DNA from: Rhizobiaceae bacterium
GTDB taxonomy: Bacteria; Pseudomonadota; Alphaproteobacteria; Rhizobiales; Rhizobiaceae
NCBI GenBank assembly: GCA_028865845.1
Contig: JAGWJK010000327.1
Span: forward strand, 1-5,833
Length of the DNA stretch: 5,833 nucleotides
Direction: 5' to 3'
This document shows positions 1 to 5,643 of the stretch, one piece after another. The first letter of the stretch is position 1. Each line of letters begins with the position of its first letter. The notes under the pieces were generated by a model, which was not told where the DNA came from, searched no databases, and saw only the letters and a program-made list of their open reading frames with translations. The position numbers and the translations under genes are program-made.

Positions 1-846
1 GTCGAAGTCAACGTGCACAGCGTGATGCAGCTCGGCGTATGGTGTTCGATCGCCTCCACTATGGCCTTTGCCGCCTTCTACGCCTACCGCGTTTCGATGG
101 AGGCGACGCAGCTCGCCGATGCCTTGTCGGCAACGGAACTAATCTTGCAGCGGGAAAAGCATCTTTCGCAGCTGGACGGGCTGGCAGCGGCGGCAGCGCA
201 TGAGCTCGGCACGCCGCTCGCCACCATCAGCGTCGTCGCCAAGGAAATGGAACGCGAGCTTTCGCATGACGATCGCTTCCGCGAGGACGTGGCCCTGCTG
301 CGCAGCCAGAGCGAGCGCTGCCGCGATATCCTGCGGCGAATCACGACGCTCTCCTCGGAGGAGGAGGCGCATATGCGGCGCCTGACGCTGTCGTCGATGA
401 TGGAAGAGGTGATGGCGCCGCATCGGGAGTTCGGCATCAATCTGGAGTTTATCGAAAAAAGCCCTCGATCCGGAGAACCGGTGCTCGCCCGCAACGCCGG
501 CATCATGTACGGGCTCGGCAATCTCATCGAAAATGCCGTCGATTATGCCCGCAACAAGGTGACGGTCACTGTCGAATATGACGCGGAAACGCTGACCATC
601 ATCATCGAGGACGACGGCAACGGTTATTCTCCCGATATCCTGACGCGGATCGGCGAACCCTATGTCACGACGCGGCAGCGGGACGACACCGCCGGTGGCC
701 TTGGGCTCGGACTGTTCATCGCCAAGACCCTGCTCGAGCGCTCCGGGGCCGAGCTTTCCTTCGGCAATCGCGATCCGGAAACGCCGGGTGCGCGCATCCG
801 CATCGAATGGCCGCGTATGTTAATCGACAGTAATTCGACAAAATGA
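1..846 (+). CDS. actS: Sensor histidine kinase ActS (RegB/PrrB family), 5'-truncated by the window edge
   Basis: This is the membrane sensor kinase of the ActS-ActR (RegB-RegA) system, which senses redox or acid state and phosphorylates ActR. The frame is open from base 1, so the GTG at 13 is not the start and the N-terminal membrane helices are missing. Counting residues from codon 13, a last hydrophobic helix lies at about 7-25 and a helical linker at about 28-55. The H-box AAAHELGTPLAT has its phospho-accepting His at residue 63 (bases 199-201). The N-box GNLIENAVDYA is at about 169-179, the G1 box EDDGNGY at 199-205 and the G2 box GGLGLGLF at 228-235. Cys103 (bases 319-321) lies exactly 40 residues after the His, the spacing of the redox-active Cys265 after His225 in Rhodobacter RegB. 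The quinone-binding loop known in RegB would be upstream of the window. The stop TGA is at 844-846, and actR follows on the same strand 126 bp later. The family call is very secure; the symbol is by homology. Confidence 0.93.
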   Translation, partial: VEVNVHSVMQLGVWCSIASTMAFAAFYAYRVSMEATQLADALSATELILQREKHLSQLDGLAAAAAHELGTPLATISVVAKEMERELSHDDRFREDVALLRSQSERCRDILRRITTLSSEEEAHMRRLTLSSMMEEVMAPHREFGINLEFIEKSPRSGEPVLARNAGIMYGLGNLIENAVDYARNKVTVTVEYDAETLTIIIEDDGNGYSPDILTRIGEPYVTTRQRDDTAGGLGLGLFIAKTLLERSGAELSFGNRDPETPGARIRIEWPRMLIDSNSTK

Positions 847-879
847 ATTTCGCGGCTTAAAATACCGATCGTTGCAGCA

Positions 880-924
880 ATGATCTTATCCGAAAACGAT
901 GTCACGGTTTTCGGATAAGATCAT
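880..924. repeat. Perfect 18-bp palindromic repeat between actS and actR
   Basis: The left arm ATGATCTTATCCGAAAAC (880-897) and right arm GTTTTCGGATAAGATCAT (907-924) are exact reverse complements around a 9-nt loop (898-906). It starts 33 nt after the actS stop and ends 48 nt before the actR start. There is no T-run after the right arm, so a classical intrinsic terminator is unlikely. The sequence resembles, from memory, a short palindrome scattered through rhizobial intergenic regions, so a dispersed repeat is the best reading. In RNA it could stabilise the actS message or partly uncouple actR expression; that role is inferred. Confidence 0.85.
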
Positions 925-970
925 GATGAAGCCAGTTAAGAATATGCAGGCGGTTTGCCGCCGGGATTGA
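923..970 (+). CDS. Possible 15-codon leader ORF upstream of actR (speculative)
   Basis: An ATG at 923, formed by the last two bases of the palindrome and the next base, opens a 15-codon frame (MMKPVKNMQAVCRRD) that stops at TGA 968-970. That is only two bases before the actR ATG at 973. The geometry would allow translational coupling or reinitiation. No good ribosome binding site precedes 923 or the internal ATGs at 926 and 944, and the upstream bases would be locked in the palindrome stem. A chance ORF is quite possible, as nothing here shows conservation. Confidence 0.2.
   Translation: MMKPVKNMQAVCRRD
963..966 (+). promoter_or_regulatory. Candidate ribosome binding site of actR
   Basis: GGGA lies 6 nt before ATG 973 and 9 nt before ATG 976. 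It is a weak Shine-Dalgarno sequence, but it is the only purine run at a usable distance, and it argues against the upstream TTG at 955. It falls inside the possible leader ORF 923-970, so ribosomes translating that ORF would pass over it. Confidence 0.45.
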
Positions 971-972
971 AC

Positions 973-1560
973 ATGATGACGGATAGAGAGTTCACCGACC
1001 CCCAGGGGGCCACGGATATCGCGGACCATATCGGCCCGGACGCGACATTGTTGATCGTCGATGACGACGGACCGTTTCTGCGCCGCCTGGCGCGCGCCAT
1101 GGAGACACGCGGCTTTGCGGTCGATACGGCGGAATCGGTGGCGGAGGGCGTTGCGAAGTCCAAGACCAACCCGCCGAAATATGCGGTGATCGATCTCCGT
1201 CTCGGTGATGGCAATGGGCTCGACGTCATCGCGGCTATCCGGCAGCGGCGCGACGATACGCGCATCATCGTGCTGACGGGCTATGGCAATATCGCAACCG
1301 CGGTGACGGCCGTGAAGCTCGGCGCATTGGACTACCTCGCCAAGCCGGCGGATGCCGACGACGTCTACTCGGCGCTGACGCAGCGTCCGGGCGAAAAGGC
1401 CGAGGTGCCCGAAAACCCGATGTCTGCGGACCGGGTGCGCTGGGAGCACATCCAGCGCGTCTACGAGATGTGCGAGCGCAACGTCTCGGAAACAGCGCGC
1501 CGCCTCAACATGCATCGCCGCACGCTGCAGCGCATTCTCGCCAAGCGGGCGCCGAAATAG
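973..1560 (+). CDS. actR: Response regulator ActR (RegA/PrrA family)
   Basis: This is the DNA-binding partner of ActS; the family controls redox-responsive genes (respiration, nitrogen and carbon fixation) and acid tolerance in rhizobia. The 195-residue product, counted from ATG 973, has a receiver domain: acidic pocket DDD at 30-32, phospho-accepting Asp74 (bases 1192-1194, in VIDLRLGDG), Thr102 in VLTGYG and Lys124 in LAKPAD. A linker follows, then a Fis-type helix-turn-helix in the last 40 or so residues, with the highly characteristic motifs NVSETARRLNMHRRT and LQRILAKR. The linker (around EVPENPM) lacks the four-proline run described for RegA. ATG 973 is preferred because GGGA lies at 963-966; the adjacent ATG 976 is equally possible (194 aa). 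The in-frame TTG at 955 would put the start upstream of that site and is less likely. Expression is probably with actS, unless the palindrome between them interferes. Confidence 0.95.
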   Translation: MMTDREFTDPQGATDIADHIGPDATLLIVDDDGPFLRRLARAMETRGFAVDTAESVAEGVAKSKTNPPKYAVIDLRLGDGNGLDVIAAIRQRRDDTRIIVLTGYGNIATAVTAVKLGALDYLAKPADADDVYSALTQRPGEKAEVPENPMSADRVRWEHIQRVYEMCERNVSETARRLNMHRRTLQRILAKRAPK

Positions 1561-1566
1561 AAGGCA

Positions 1567-1616
1567 CTTTCTCCTCAGCGGAGAGAAGGTCATGCTGAAC
1601 GCGCGGGTTGAGGGGC
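1567..1616. repeat. Degenerate copy of the TTCTCC...GGAGAA / GAGGGG repeat module after actR
   Basis: Seven bases after the actR stop there is a stem TTTCTCC-tcagc-GGAGAGA (1568-1586, with one G-T pair). It is followed by AAGGT, a variable part, and GGTTGAGGGGC. The order matches the better-preserved module at 3289-3335 (stem, AAGGT, second stem, GGATGAGGGGG), read in the same direction but with several substitutions and small indels. The second stem is largely lost here. It sits in the actR-mmcB convergent gap and could protect or end the actR transcript. No T-run follows, so calling it an intrinsic terminator is not justified. Confidence 0.5.
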
Positions 1617-1662
1617 ATTGCACCGTCAGGCAGCCCGTGGCTTACGCTGCGGGCACACGTGG

Positions 1663-2205
1663 CTAAGGTTCTTCGCCCGGCTCCTGAGCTTGCCGAAGGG
1701 CGGTTCCTTCTCCCCGCGGGGAGACGGCGAAATCCTTGCCGGTCGCCCATTCGGCCATCATCAGGCGCTGAGCGGCGGTGCGGGAGAAATTCAGCGTGAC
1801 CGATTTGCGCGTGGCCGGCGGCAGGCGGTGCTCGGGCGCTTCTCGGACCATGTGAGCGCCATAGCCATCCGAAAGGAAAAGGCCGCAATCTTCCGGAAAG
1901 ATTTCGAGCGGCACCTCTTTATGCGTCGCAAAGAACAGACGGTCGCAATGCTGACGGTAATCCGGCCATTTGCGATCGACGCGGAAGTCCTCGACCGAAG
2001 ACTTGATCTCGATGATCCAGATCTCGCCCTTTTCGGTGAGCGTGATCAGATCGGCACGGCGGCCGCTCGCCAACGGCAACTCCGGCAATATGGCGTGGCG
2101 CATCTCGTGCAGTAATAGTTGCACACCCCTGCGTACAAGCAGCGCTCGTTCCGACTGCCGCCCATCTATTAACGGATTGTTATTGTAAACGCTCAAAATG
2201 GTCAT
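1663..2205 (-). CDS. mmcB: MmcB family DNA repair protein (PD-(D/E)XK nuclease fold), with repeat-derived C-terminal tail
   Basis: Recognised as the alphaproteobacterial MmcB family (formerly DUF1052), linked in Caulobacter to mitomycin C damage tolerance. The 180-residue protein has the nuclease-like core: Arg49-Arg50 and Asp52 in GRRADLI, then the E-x-K motif Glu66-Ile-Lys68 in IIEIKSS. The conserved family stretches WPDYRQHCD (80-88), PEDCGLFL (104-111) and DGYGAH (113-118) follow, then a C-terminal helix around AQRLMMAEWATG (145-156). Family members as I recall them end near residue 160. Here residues 161-180 (VSPRGEGTALRQAQEPGEEP) are encoded by a repeat and look non-native. The start ATG (2203-2205) has AGGAC five bases upstream. 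The gene is convergent with actR and divergent from the transpeptidase gene. No GTTC-N7-GTTC SOS box is visible upstream. The family call is fairly secure; the biochemical activity is not established from sequence. Confidence 0.82.
   Translation of the reverse strand: MTILSVYNNNPLIDGRQSERALLVRRGVQLLLHEMRHAILPELPLASGRRADLITLTEKGEIWIIEIKSSVEDFRVDRKWPDYRQHCDRLFFATHKEVPLEIFPEDCGLFLSDGYGAHMVREAPEHRLPPATRKSVTLNFSRTAAQRLMMAEWATGKDFAVSPRGEGTALRQAQEPGEEP
1666..1724. repeat. Palindromic repeat fused into the 3' end of mmcB
   Basis: TCTCCCCGCGGGGAGA at 1709-1724 is a perfect 16-nt palindrome and matches the stem of the repeat modules at 3212-3234 and 3291-3312. Beside it, at about 1680-1700, the minus strand reads CTTCGGCAAGCTCAGGAG, which resembles another short repeat common in alphaproteobacteria. 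Together they encode the last 20 or so residues of MmcB and supply its stop (TAG, 1663-1665). The right part of the palindrome (1722-1724) marks about where the tail begins. Confidence 0.65.
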
Positions 2206-2210
2206 GAATT

Positions 2211-2215
2211 GTCCT
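2211..2215 (-). promoter_or_regulatory. Ribosome binding site of mmcB, inside a small palindrome
   Basis: On the minus strand AGGAC lies 5 nt before the mmcB ATG, which supports that start. It is embedded in the 13-nt palindrome TGTCCTAAGGACA (2210-2222; 6-bp arms and one central base). A hairpin with a one-base loop would be strained, so a dyad for a DNA-binding protein is as likely as an RNA structure, and chance cannot be excluded. Confidence 0.45.
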
Positions 2216-2295
2216 AAGGACAGGCAAGCATTGTTGCAAAAAAACCATGTCCCTCTAATTTACGCGGCGGACTAATTTTTGTCGCACCGCAACAG

Positions 2296-2324
2296 CTTGC
2301 CAATCTAAGTTTAATCGAAAATAA
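2296..2324 (+). promoter_or_regulatory. Candidate sigma70-type promoter of the L,D-transpeptidase gene
   Basis: CTTGCC (2296-2301) resembles the alphaproteobacterial -35 sequence CTTGAC. It is followed after 17 bases by AAATAA (2319-2324), a poor but AT-rich -10 candidate, about 60 bp before the start codon. The 2206-2384 gap is the only divergent junction between complete genes in the window, so promoters for both mmcB and the transpeptidase gene are expected here. I could not find a convincing one for mmcB. Confidence 0.3.
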
Positions 2325-2384
2325 ACCGTAGTCAAAGATCGTAGATCCACCCCATTCCCTGCCACAACTCAGCAAGAGACTTCC

Positions 2385-3059
2385 ATGCGCATCCGCAATG
2401 CTATGACCGCACTCGGCCTTGTCGCAACGCTCGCAACGGCTGGCTATGCCAGCGCCGCCGCAGCCACGCCGACCGCGACAGCAAAATCCGCAGCCGACAC
2501 CATCAAGACATTTGATGGCGATTACGGCGTGACGAACGACAACGGCTTCGAGCTGCCGGCGATCCCGATCCAGAAGGTGAAGCCGGAGTTCCGCCGCCAG
2601 ATCGTCAGCTATCAGTCCGACGAAGCTGAAGGCACGATCATCGTCAACACGCGCGAGCGTCACCTCTATTATATCCTCGGCAACAACGAGGCGATGCGCT
2701 ACGGCATCGGCGTCGGCAAGCAGGGCTTCGCCTGGTCCGGCACCGCTTACGTCGCCTGGAAGCAGGAATGGCCGAACTGGCATCCGCCGAAGGAAATGGC
2801 CGTTCGTCGCCCTGAGATCGCCAAGTATGTCGACAACGGCATGAACCCGGGCCTCGAAAACCCGCTCGGCGCCCGCGCCATGTACCTCTATAACGACAAG
2901 GGCCAGGACACGCTGTTCCGCCTGCACGGCACGCCGGAATGGGCTTCGATCGGCACCGCCGCTTCCTCGGGCTGCATCCGCCTGATCAACCAGGACGTCA
3001 TCGATCTTTACAACCGCGTTCTGCCGGGTCACAGCACCAAGGTCATCGTGATCCAGTAA
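2385..3059 (+). CDS. Exported L,D-transpeptidase (YkuD / ErfK-YbiS family)
   Basis: This is a periplasmic enzyme predicted to form 3-3 peptidoglycan cross-links or attach proteins to peptidoglycan. The 224-residue product begins with a signal peptide: MRIRN, a hydrophobic stretch to about residue 22, and a likely cut after ASA near residue 24. A low-complexity Ala/Thr spacer (25-40) follows. The YkuD domain runs from about 83 (TIIVNTRERHLYYI) to the end. Its catalytic signature is His181-Gly182-Thr183 and SSGCIRL, with Ser195, Gly196, nucleophile Cys197 and Arg199, all intact. A Trp-rich segment (AWKQEWPNWHPP, 124-135) is typical of rhizobial members. No LysM or SPOR domain is seen. The ATG at 2385 follows AAGAGA (2374-2379) by five bases. 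Transcription should end at the hairpin at 3083-3113. Rhizobiales carry many paralogues, linked to polar growth in the order, so I give no gene symbol. Confidence 0.93.
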   Translation: MRIRNAMTALGLVATLATAGYASAAAATPTATAKSAADTIKTFDGDYGVTNDNGFELPAIPIQKVKPEFRRQIVSYQSDEAEGTIIVNTRERHLYYILGNNEAMRYGIGVGKQGFAWSGTAYVAWKQEWPNWHPPKEMAVRRPEIAKYVDNGMNPGLENPLGARAMYLYNDKGQDTLFRLHGTPEWASIGTAASSGCIRLINQDVIDLYNRVLPGHSTKVIVIQ

Positions 3060-3082
3060 TTGCTGGCATTGGGAATTCAGAC

Positions 3083-3113
3083 GGCCGCCGGATCGACATC
3101 CGGCGGCCTTTTT
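3083..3113 (+). terminator. Rho-independent terminator of the L,D-transpeptidase gene
   Basis: A perfect 11-bp GC-rich stem, GGCCGCCGGAT (3083-3093) with ATCCGGCGGCC (3098-3108), closes a CGAC tetraloop. It is followed directly by TTTTT (3109-3113) and, two bases later, TTTT. It starts 23 nt after the TAA stop. This is the clearest regulatory signal in the window, and it separates the gene from the repeat element downstream. Confidence 0.93.
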
Positions 3114-3188
3114 CGTTTTGCGATTGGAGTTGCCGTCGAGACCGATTGATTGTCCTTCGCAGTCCGCTCAGGACGTCGCTGCGCTCCG

Positions 3189-3335
3189 CCCCCTCATCTG
3201 TCCTTCGGACATCTTCTCCCCGCTGGGGAGAAGAGCGGGTGTGCTGCCGTCCCGAGCATCCAATTAAGCTTGAAAAGCTCAGCTGATACCCCTTCTCCCC
3301 TCGGGGAGAAGGTGCCCGAAGGGCGGATGAGGGGG
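3189..3335. repeat. 147-bp element with inverted ends made of two head-to-head repeat modules (MITE/RIME-like)
   Basis: The ends are the exact inverted repeats CCCCCTCATC (3189-3198) and GATGAGGGGG (3326-3335). Copy A contains TGTCC-ttc-GGACA (3199-3211) and a 10-bp stem TCTTCTCCCC/GGGGAGAAGA (3212-3221 with 3225-3234). Copy B, in opposite orientation, has CCTTCTCCCC/GGGGAGAAGG (3291-3300 with 3303-3312) and GCCC-gaa-GGGC (3314-3324). The middle (about 3236-3288) has its own small hairpin AGCTT-gaa-AAGCT (3267-3279). No coding capacity is evident. It resembles the rhizobial intergenic mosaic palindromes (RIME class), an identification made from memory. It sits between the ends of the convergent transpeptidase and glcB genes. 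Together with the terminator (3083-3113) and an AT-rich hairpin (3352-3372), it accounts for most of the 335-bp gene-free stretch 3060-3394; the remainder, 3114-3188, shows nothing I can name. Confidence 0.75.
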
Positions 3336-3351
3336 AAGCGCCAAAGGAACC

Positions 3352-3375
3352 ATTCTTTGAAAAGCAAAGAATTTT
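3352..3375. terminator. AT-rich hairpin beyond the glcB 3' end, weak terminator candidate
   Basis: ATTCTTTG (3352-3359) pairs perfectly with CAAAGAAT (3365-3372) around AAAAG and is followed on the plus strand by TTT. A second 6-bp hairpin, TGCGCT/AGCGCA (3375-3380 with 3385-3390), lies between it and the glcB stop. Read in the glcB direction neither has a proper T-run after the stem, so they are at best weak transcript-end or stability elements. No better glcB terminator is visible before the repeat element. Confidence 0.3.
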
Positions 3376-3394
3376 GCGCTCCAAAGCGCAGCCC

Positions 3395-5563
3395 TCACCC
3401 CGCCTGCTTCGCCTTCAGTTCGATGCGGCGGCGGTGCAGGACCGGTTCGGTATAGCCGTTCGGCTGCTCGCGGCCCTTCAGCACGAGCTCGAGAGCGGCC
3501 TGGAAGGCGACGGAGCCATCGAAATTGCCGGCCATGTTGATATAAAGCGGGTCGCCGGCATTCTGCTGGTCAACGACCGCAGCCATGCGCTTCATCGTTT
3601 CGACGATCTGCGCTTCGGTAACCACCTTGTGGTGCAGCCAGTTGGCCATATGCTGGGCGGAGATGCGCAGCGTGGCGCGGTCCTCCATCAGGCCGATATT
3701 GTTGATGTCGGGCACCTTCGAGCAACCGACGCCCTGATCGACCCAGCGAACGACGTAGCCGAGAATGCCCTGGGAGTTATTGTCGAGCTCGCGCTGGATT
3801 TCCTCCGGCGTCCAGTTCGGACGGGTGGCAACCGGCACCGAGAGGATGTCGGAGAGCTTGGCGCGACCACGGCTCTTCAGACCCTGCTGGACGCTGGCGA
3901 CGTTGACGCGGTGATAATGCGTCGCATGCAGCGTTGCGGCGGTCGGCGACGGCACCCAGGCCGTATTGGCGCCGGCCTTGGGATGGGCGATCTTCTGTTC
4001 CAGCATGGCCGCCATCAGGTCCGGCATCGCCCACATGCCCTTGCCGATCTGCGCGTGGCCGGACAGGCCGCATTCCAGGCCGATATCGACGTTCCAGTTC
4101 TCGTAGGCGCCGATCCAGGCAGCCTGCTTCATATCGCCCTTGCGGATCATCGGGCCGGCTTCCATCGAGGTATGGATTTCATCGCCGGTGCGATCGAGAA
4201 AGCCGGTGTTGATGAACACGACGCGTTCGGCGGCGGCGCGAATCGCCTCCTTGAGGTTGACCGTCGTGCGGCGCTCCTCGTCCATGATGCCCATCTTGAT
4301 GGTGTTGCGCGGCATGCCGAGCACGTCCTCGACGCGCGAGAAGATCTCGACGGCAAAAGCGACTTCCTCCGGTCCATGCATCTTCGGCTTGACGACATAC
4401 ATCGAGCCGGCGCGCGAGTTCTTGCGGCGGCCGTTCGGGCCGACATCGTAGAGCGCGATCAGACCGGTGACCATGGCGTCCATGATTCCCTCCGGCACCT
4501 CGTTGCCGTCACGGTCGAGGATGGCCGGGTTGGTCATGAGGTGGCCGACATTGCGCACCAGCATCAGGGAACGGCAATGCAGTTCGAAGGCCGAGCCGTC
4601 GGGCGCAGTGTAGGTAACATCAGGATTGAGGCGGCGGGTGAAGGTCTTGCCGCCCTTGGAGACTTCCTCCGTCAGGTCGCCCTTCATCAGGCCGAGCCAG
4701 TTGCGATAGATCTCGGCCTTGTCCTCGGCATCGACGGCCGCGACAGAATCCTCGCAGTCCATGATCGTCGTGATTGCCGATTCCAGACGGACGTCGGAGA
4801 TATGTGCCGGATCGGCCTTGCCGATGTCGGTGCCGGCGTCGATGACGATCTCGATGTGGATGCCGTTGTTCTTCAGGAGAACGTGTGTCGGCGCGCCGGG
4901 GGCACCGAGATAACCGGCAAAATGTCCGGCCTCCGCAAGCGTCGTCTCACCGCTCTTCGTCGTGATCGCGAGTGCGCCGTTCTTCACGGCGAAGCCGGTA
5001 ACCTCCGTCCAGCTTGCACCGGCAAGCGGCGCTGCCGTATTCAGAAAATCGCGCGCCCAGGCGATAACCTTGTCGCCGCGCTTCGGGTTGTAGCCCTTGC
5101 CCTTTTCCGCGCCGTCAGTCTCCGGAATGGCATCCGTGCCGTAGAGCGCATCATAGAGCGAACCCCAGCGCGCATTAGCGGCGTTCAGCGCATAACGGGC
5201 GTTCATGACCGGGACGACAAGCTGCGGACCGGCGATGGAAGCAATCTCCGCGTCGACATTGGCGGTGGAAACGGTGAAAGCCGGGCCTTCCGGAACGATA
5301 TAGCCGATCTCGCGCAGGAAGGCCTCGTAAGCGGCGATATCCACGGGCGCGCCGTTCTTGCGATACCAATCGTCGATCAGCGCCTGCATCCCGTCACGCT
5401 TGGCGAGCAGGTCGCGATTCTTCGGCGCCAGATCATGAACGATCGCCGAAAAGCCCGAAAAAAAGCTGTCGGCATCGACGCCCGAGCCCGGCAGGGCCTC
5501 CTTGACGAGGAAATCATAAAGCACCGGTTCGATTTGAAGCCCGTTCTTTTCAATGCGGCTCAT
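3395..5563 (-). CDS. glcB: Malate synthase G
   Basis: This cytoplasmic enzyme condenses glyoxylate with acetyl-CoA to give malate and CoA, the second step of the glyoxylate shunt and a route for glycolate or glyoxylate use. The 722 residues are full length (E. coli GlcB has 723). Active-site residues are in register with the E. coli enzyme: catalytic Arg337 in [12 protein letters not shown], Mg-binding Glu429 in GIMDEERRT and Asp457 in GFLDRTGDE, Cys614 in GVGCSKVPD, and the catalytic-base Asp628 in LMEDRATLR. Other family stretches are [18 protein letters not shown] (265-282), KPKMHGPEE (392-400) and [12 protein letters not shown] (507-518). The start is supported by a strong GAGGAG eight bases upstream. 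No isocitrate lyase gene is adjacent. It is convergent with the transpeptidase gene. Nothing in the protein looks damaged. Confidence 0.98.
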   Translation of the reverse strand: MSRIEKNGLQIEPVLYDFLVKEALPGSGVDADSFFSGFSAIVHDLAPKNRDLLAKRDGMQALIDDWYRKNGAPVDIAAYEAFLREIGYIVPEGPAFTVSTANVDAEIASIAGPQLVVPVMNARYALNAANARWGSLYDALYGTDAIPETDGAEKGKGYNPKRGDKVIAWARDFLNTAAPLAGASWTEVTGFAVKNGALAITTKSGETTLAEAGHFAGYLGAPGAPTHVLLKNNGIHIEIVIDAGTDIGKADPAHISDVRLESAITTIMDCEDSVAAVDAEDKAEIYRNWLGLMKGDLTEEVSKGGKTFTRRLNPDVTYTAPDGSAFELHCRSLMLVRNVGHLMTNPAILDRDGNEVPEGIMDAMVTGLIALYDVGPNGRRKNSRAGSMYVVKPKMHGPEEVAFAVEIFSRVEDVLGMPRNTIKMGIMDEERRTTVNLKEAIRAAAERVVFINTGFLDRTGDEIHTSMEAGPMIRKGDMKQAAWIGAYENWNVDIGLECGLSGHAQIGKGMWAMPDLMAAMLEQKIAHPKAGANTAWVPSPTAATLHATHYHRVNVASVQQGLKSRGRAKLSDILSVPVATRPNWTPEEIQRELDNNSQGILGYVVRWVDQGVGCSKVPDINNIGLMEDRATLRISAQHMANWLHHKVVTEAQIVETMKRMAAVVDQQNAGDPLYINMAGNFDGSVAFQAALELVLKGREQPNGYTEPVLHRRRIELKAKQAG

Positions 5564-5571
5564 GCTTTCAG

Positions 5572-5577
5572 CTCCTC
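5572..5577 (-). promoter_or_regulatory. Strong ribosome binding site of glcB
   Basis: On the minus strand GAGGAG lies 8 nt before the glcB ATG (5561-5563) and fixes that start. Just upstream in the transcript, GCCGA-aga-TCGGC (5581-5593) forms a short 5-bp hairpin that ends three bases before the site, close enough to affect its accessibility. Confidence 0.8.
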
Positions 5578-5612
5578 AAGGCCGATCTTCGGCTCAATTT
5601 ATCCATGCTGCC

Positions 5613-5641
5613 AGTTTGCGGTCTGTTTCGCTTTCCGTCAA
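5613..5641 (-). promoter_or_regulatory. Weak candidate promoter of glcB
   Basis: On the minus strand TTGACG (5641-5636) is a good -35 match. After 17 bases comes CAAACT (5618-5613), a poor -10 (3 of 6 to TATAAT). It lies about 50 bp upstream of the start codon. The 5564-5682 gap must hold the glcB promoter if the upstream gene is not co-transcribed, but this assignment is tentative. Confidence 0.25.
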
Positions 5642-5643
5642 TT

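Noticed and set aside
13..846. GTG at base 13 as the true start of actS
   Set aside because: The frame is open to base 1 and the protein would lack nearly all its membrane helices. The gene is simply cut by the window edge.
880..924. Intrinsic terminator between actS and actR
   Set aside because: The hairpin is long but neither arm is followed by a T-run on the transcribed strand (the bases after it are GATGAAGCC), so it does not meet the usual criteria.
886..1623. Long open frame (about 245 codons) on the minus strand across actR
   Set aside because: It is antisense to an unmistakable response regulator, is rich in Arg, His and Cys, and matches no family. It is a shadow of GC-rich coding DNA.
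1618..2115. Plus-strand open frame across mmcB
   Set aside because: The minus strand encodes a recognised MmcB with its E-x-K motif and a good ribosome binding site. The plus frame runs through repeat DNA and antisense sequence.
2214..3032. Long minus-strand open frame (about 272 codons) over the L,D-transpeptidase gene
   Set aside because: It covers the signal peptide and catalytic motif of the transpeptidase in antisense, has no supporting motif, and would start inside that gene. It is a shadow frame.
3189..3335. CRISPR-like repeat array
   Set aside because: There are only two modules, in opposite orientation, with no regularly spaced unique spacers and no cas genes.
3043..3384. Open frames on both strands in the transpeptidase/glcB junction
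   Set aside because: They run through a terminator hairpin and repeat modules. Their peptides (for example SPLGEKVPEGRMRG) are the familiar translations of such repeats, not real proteins.
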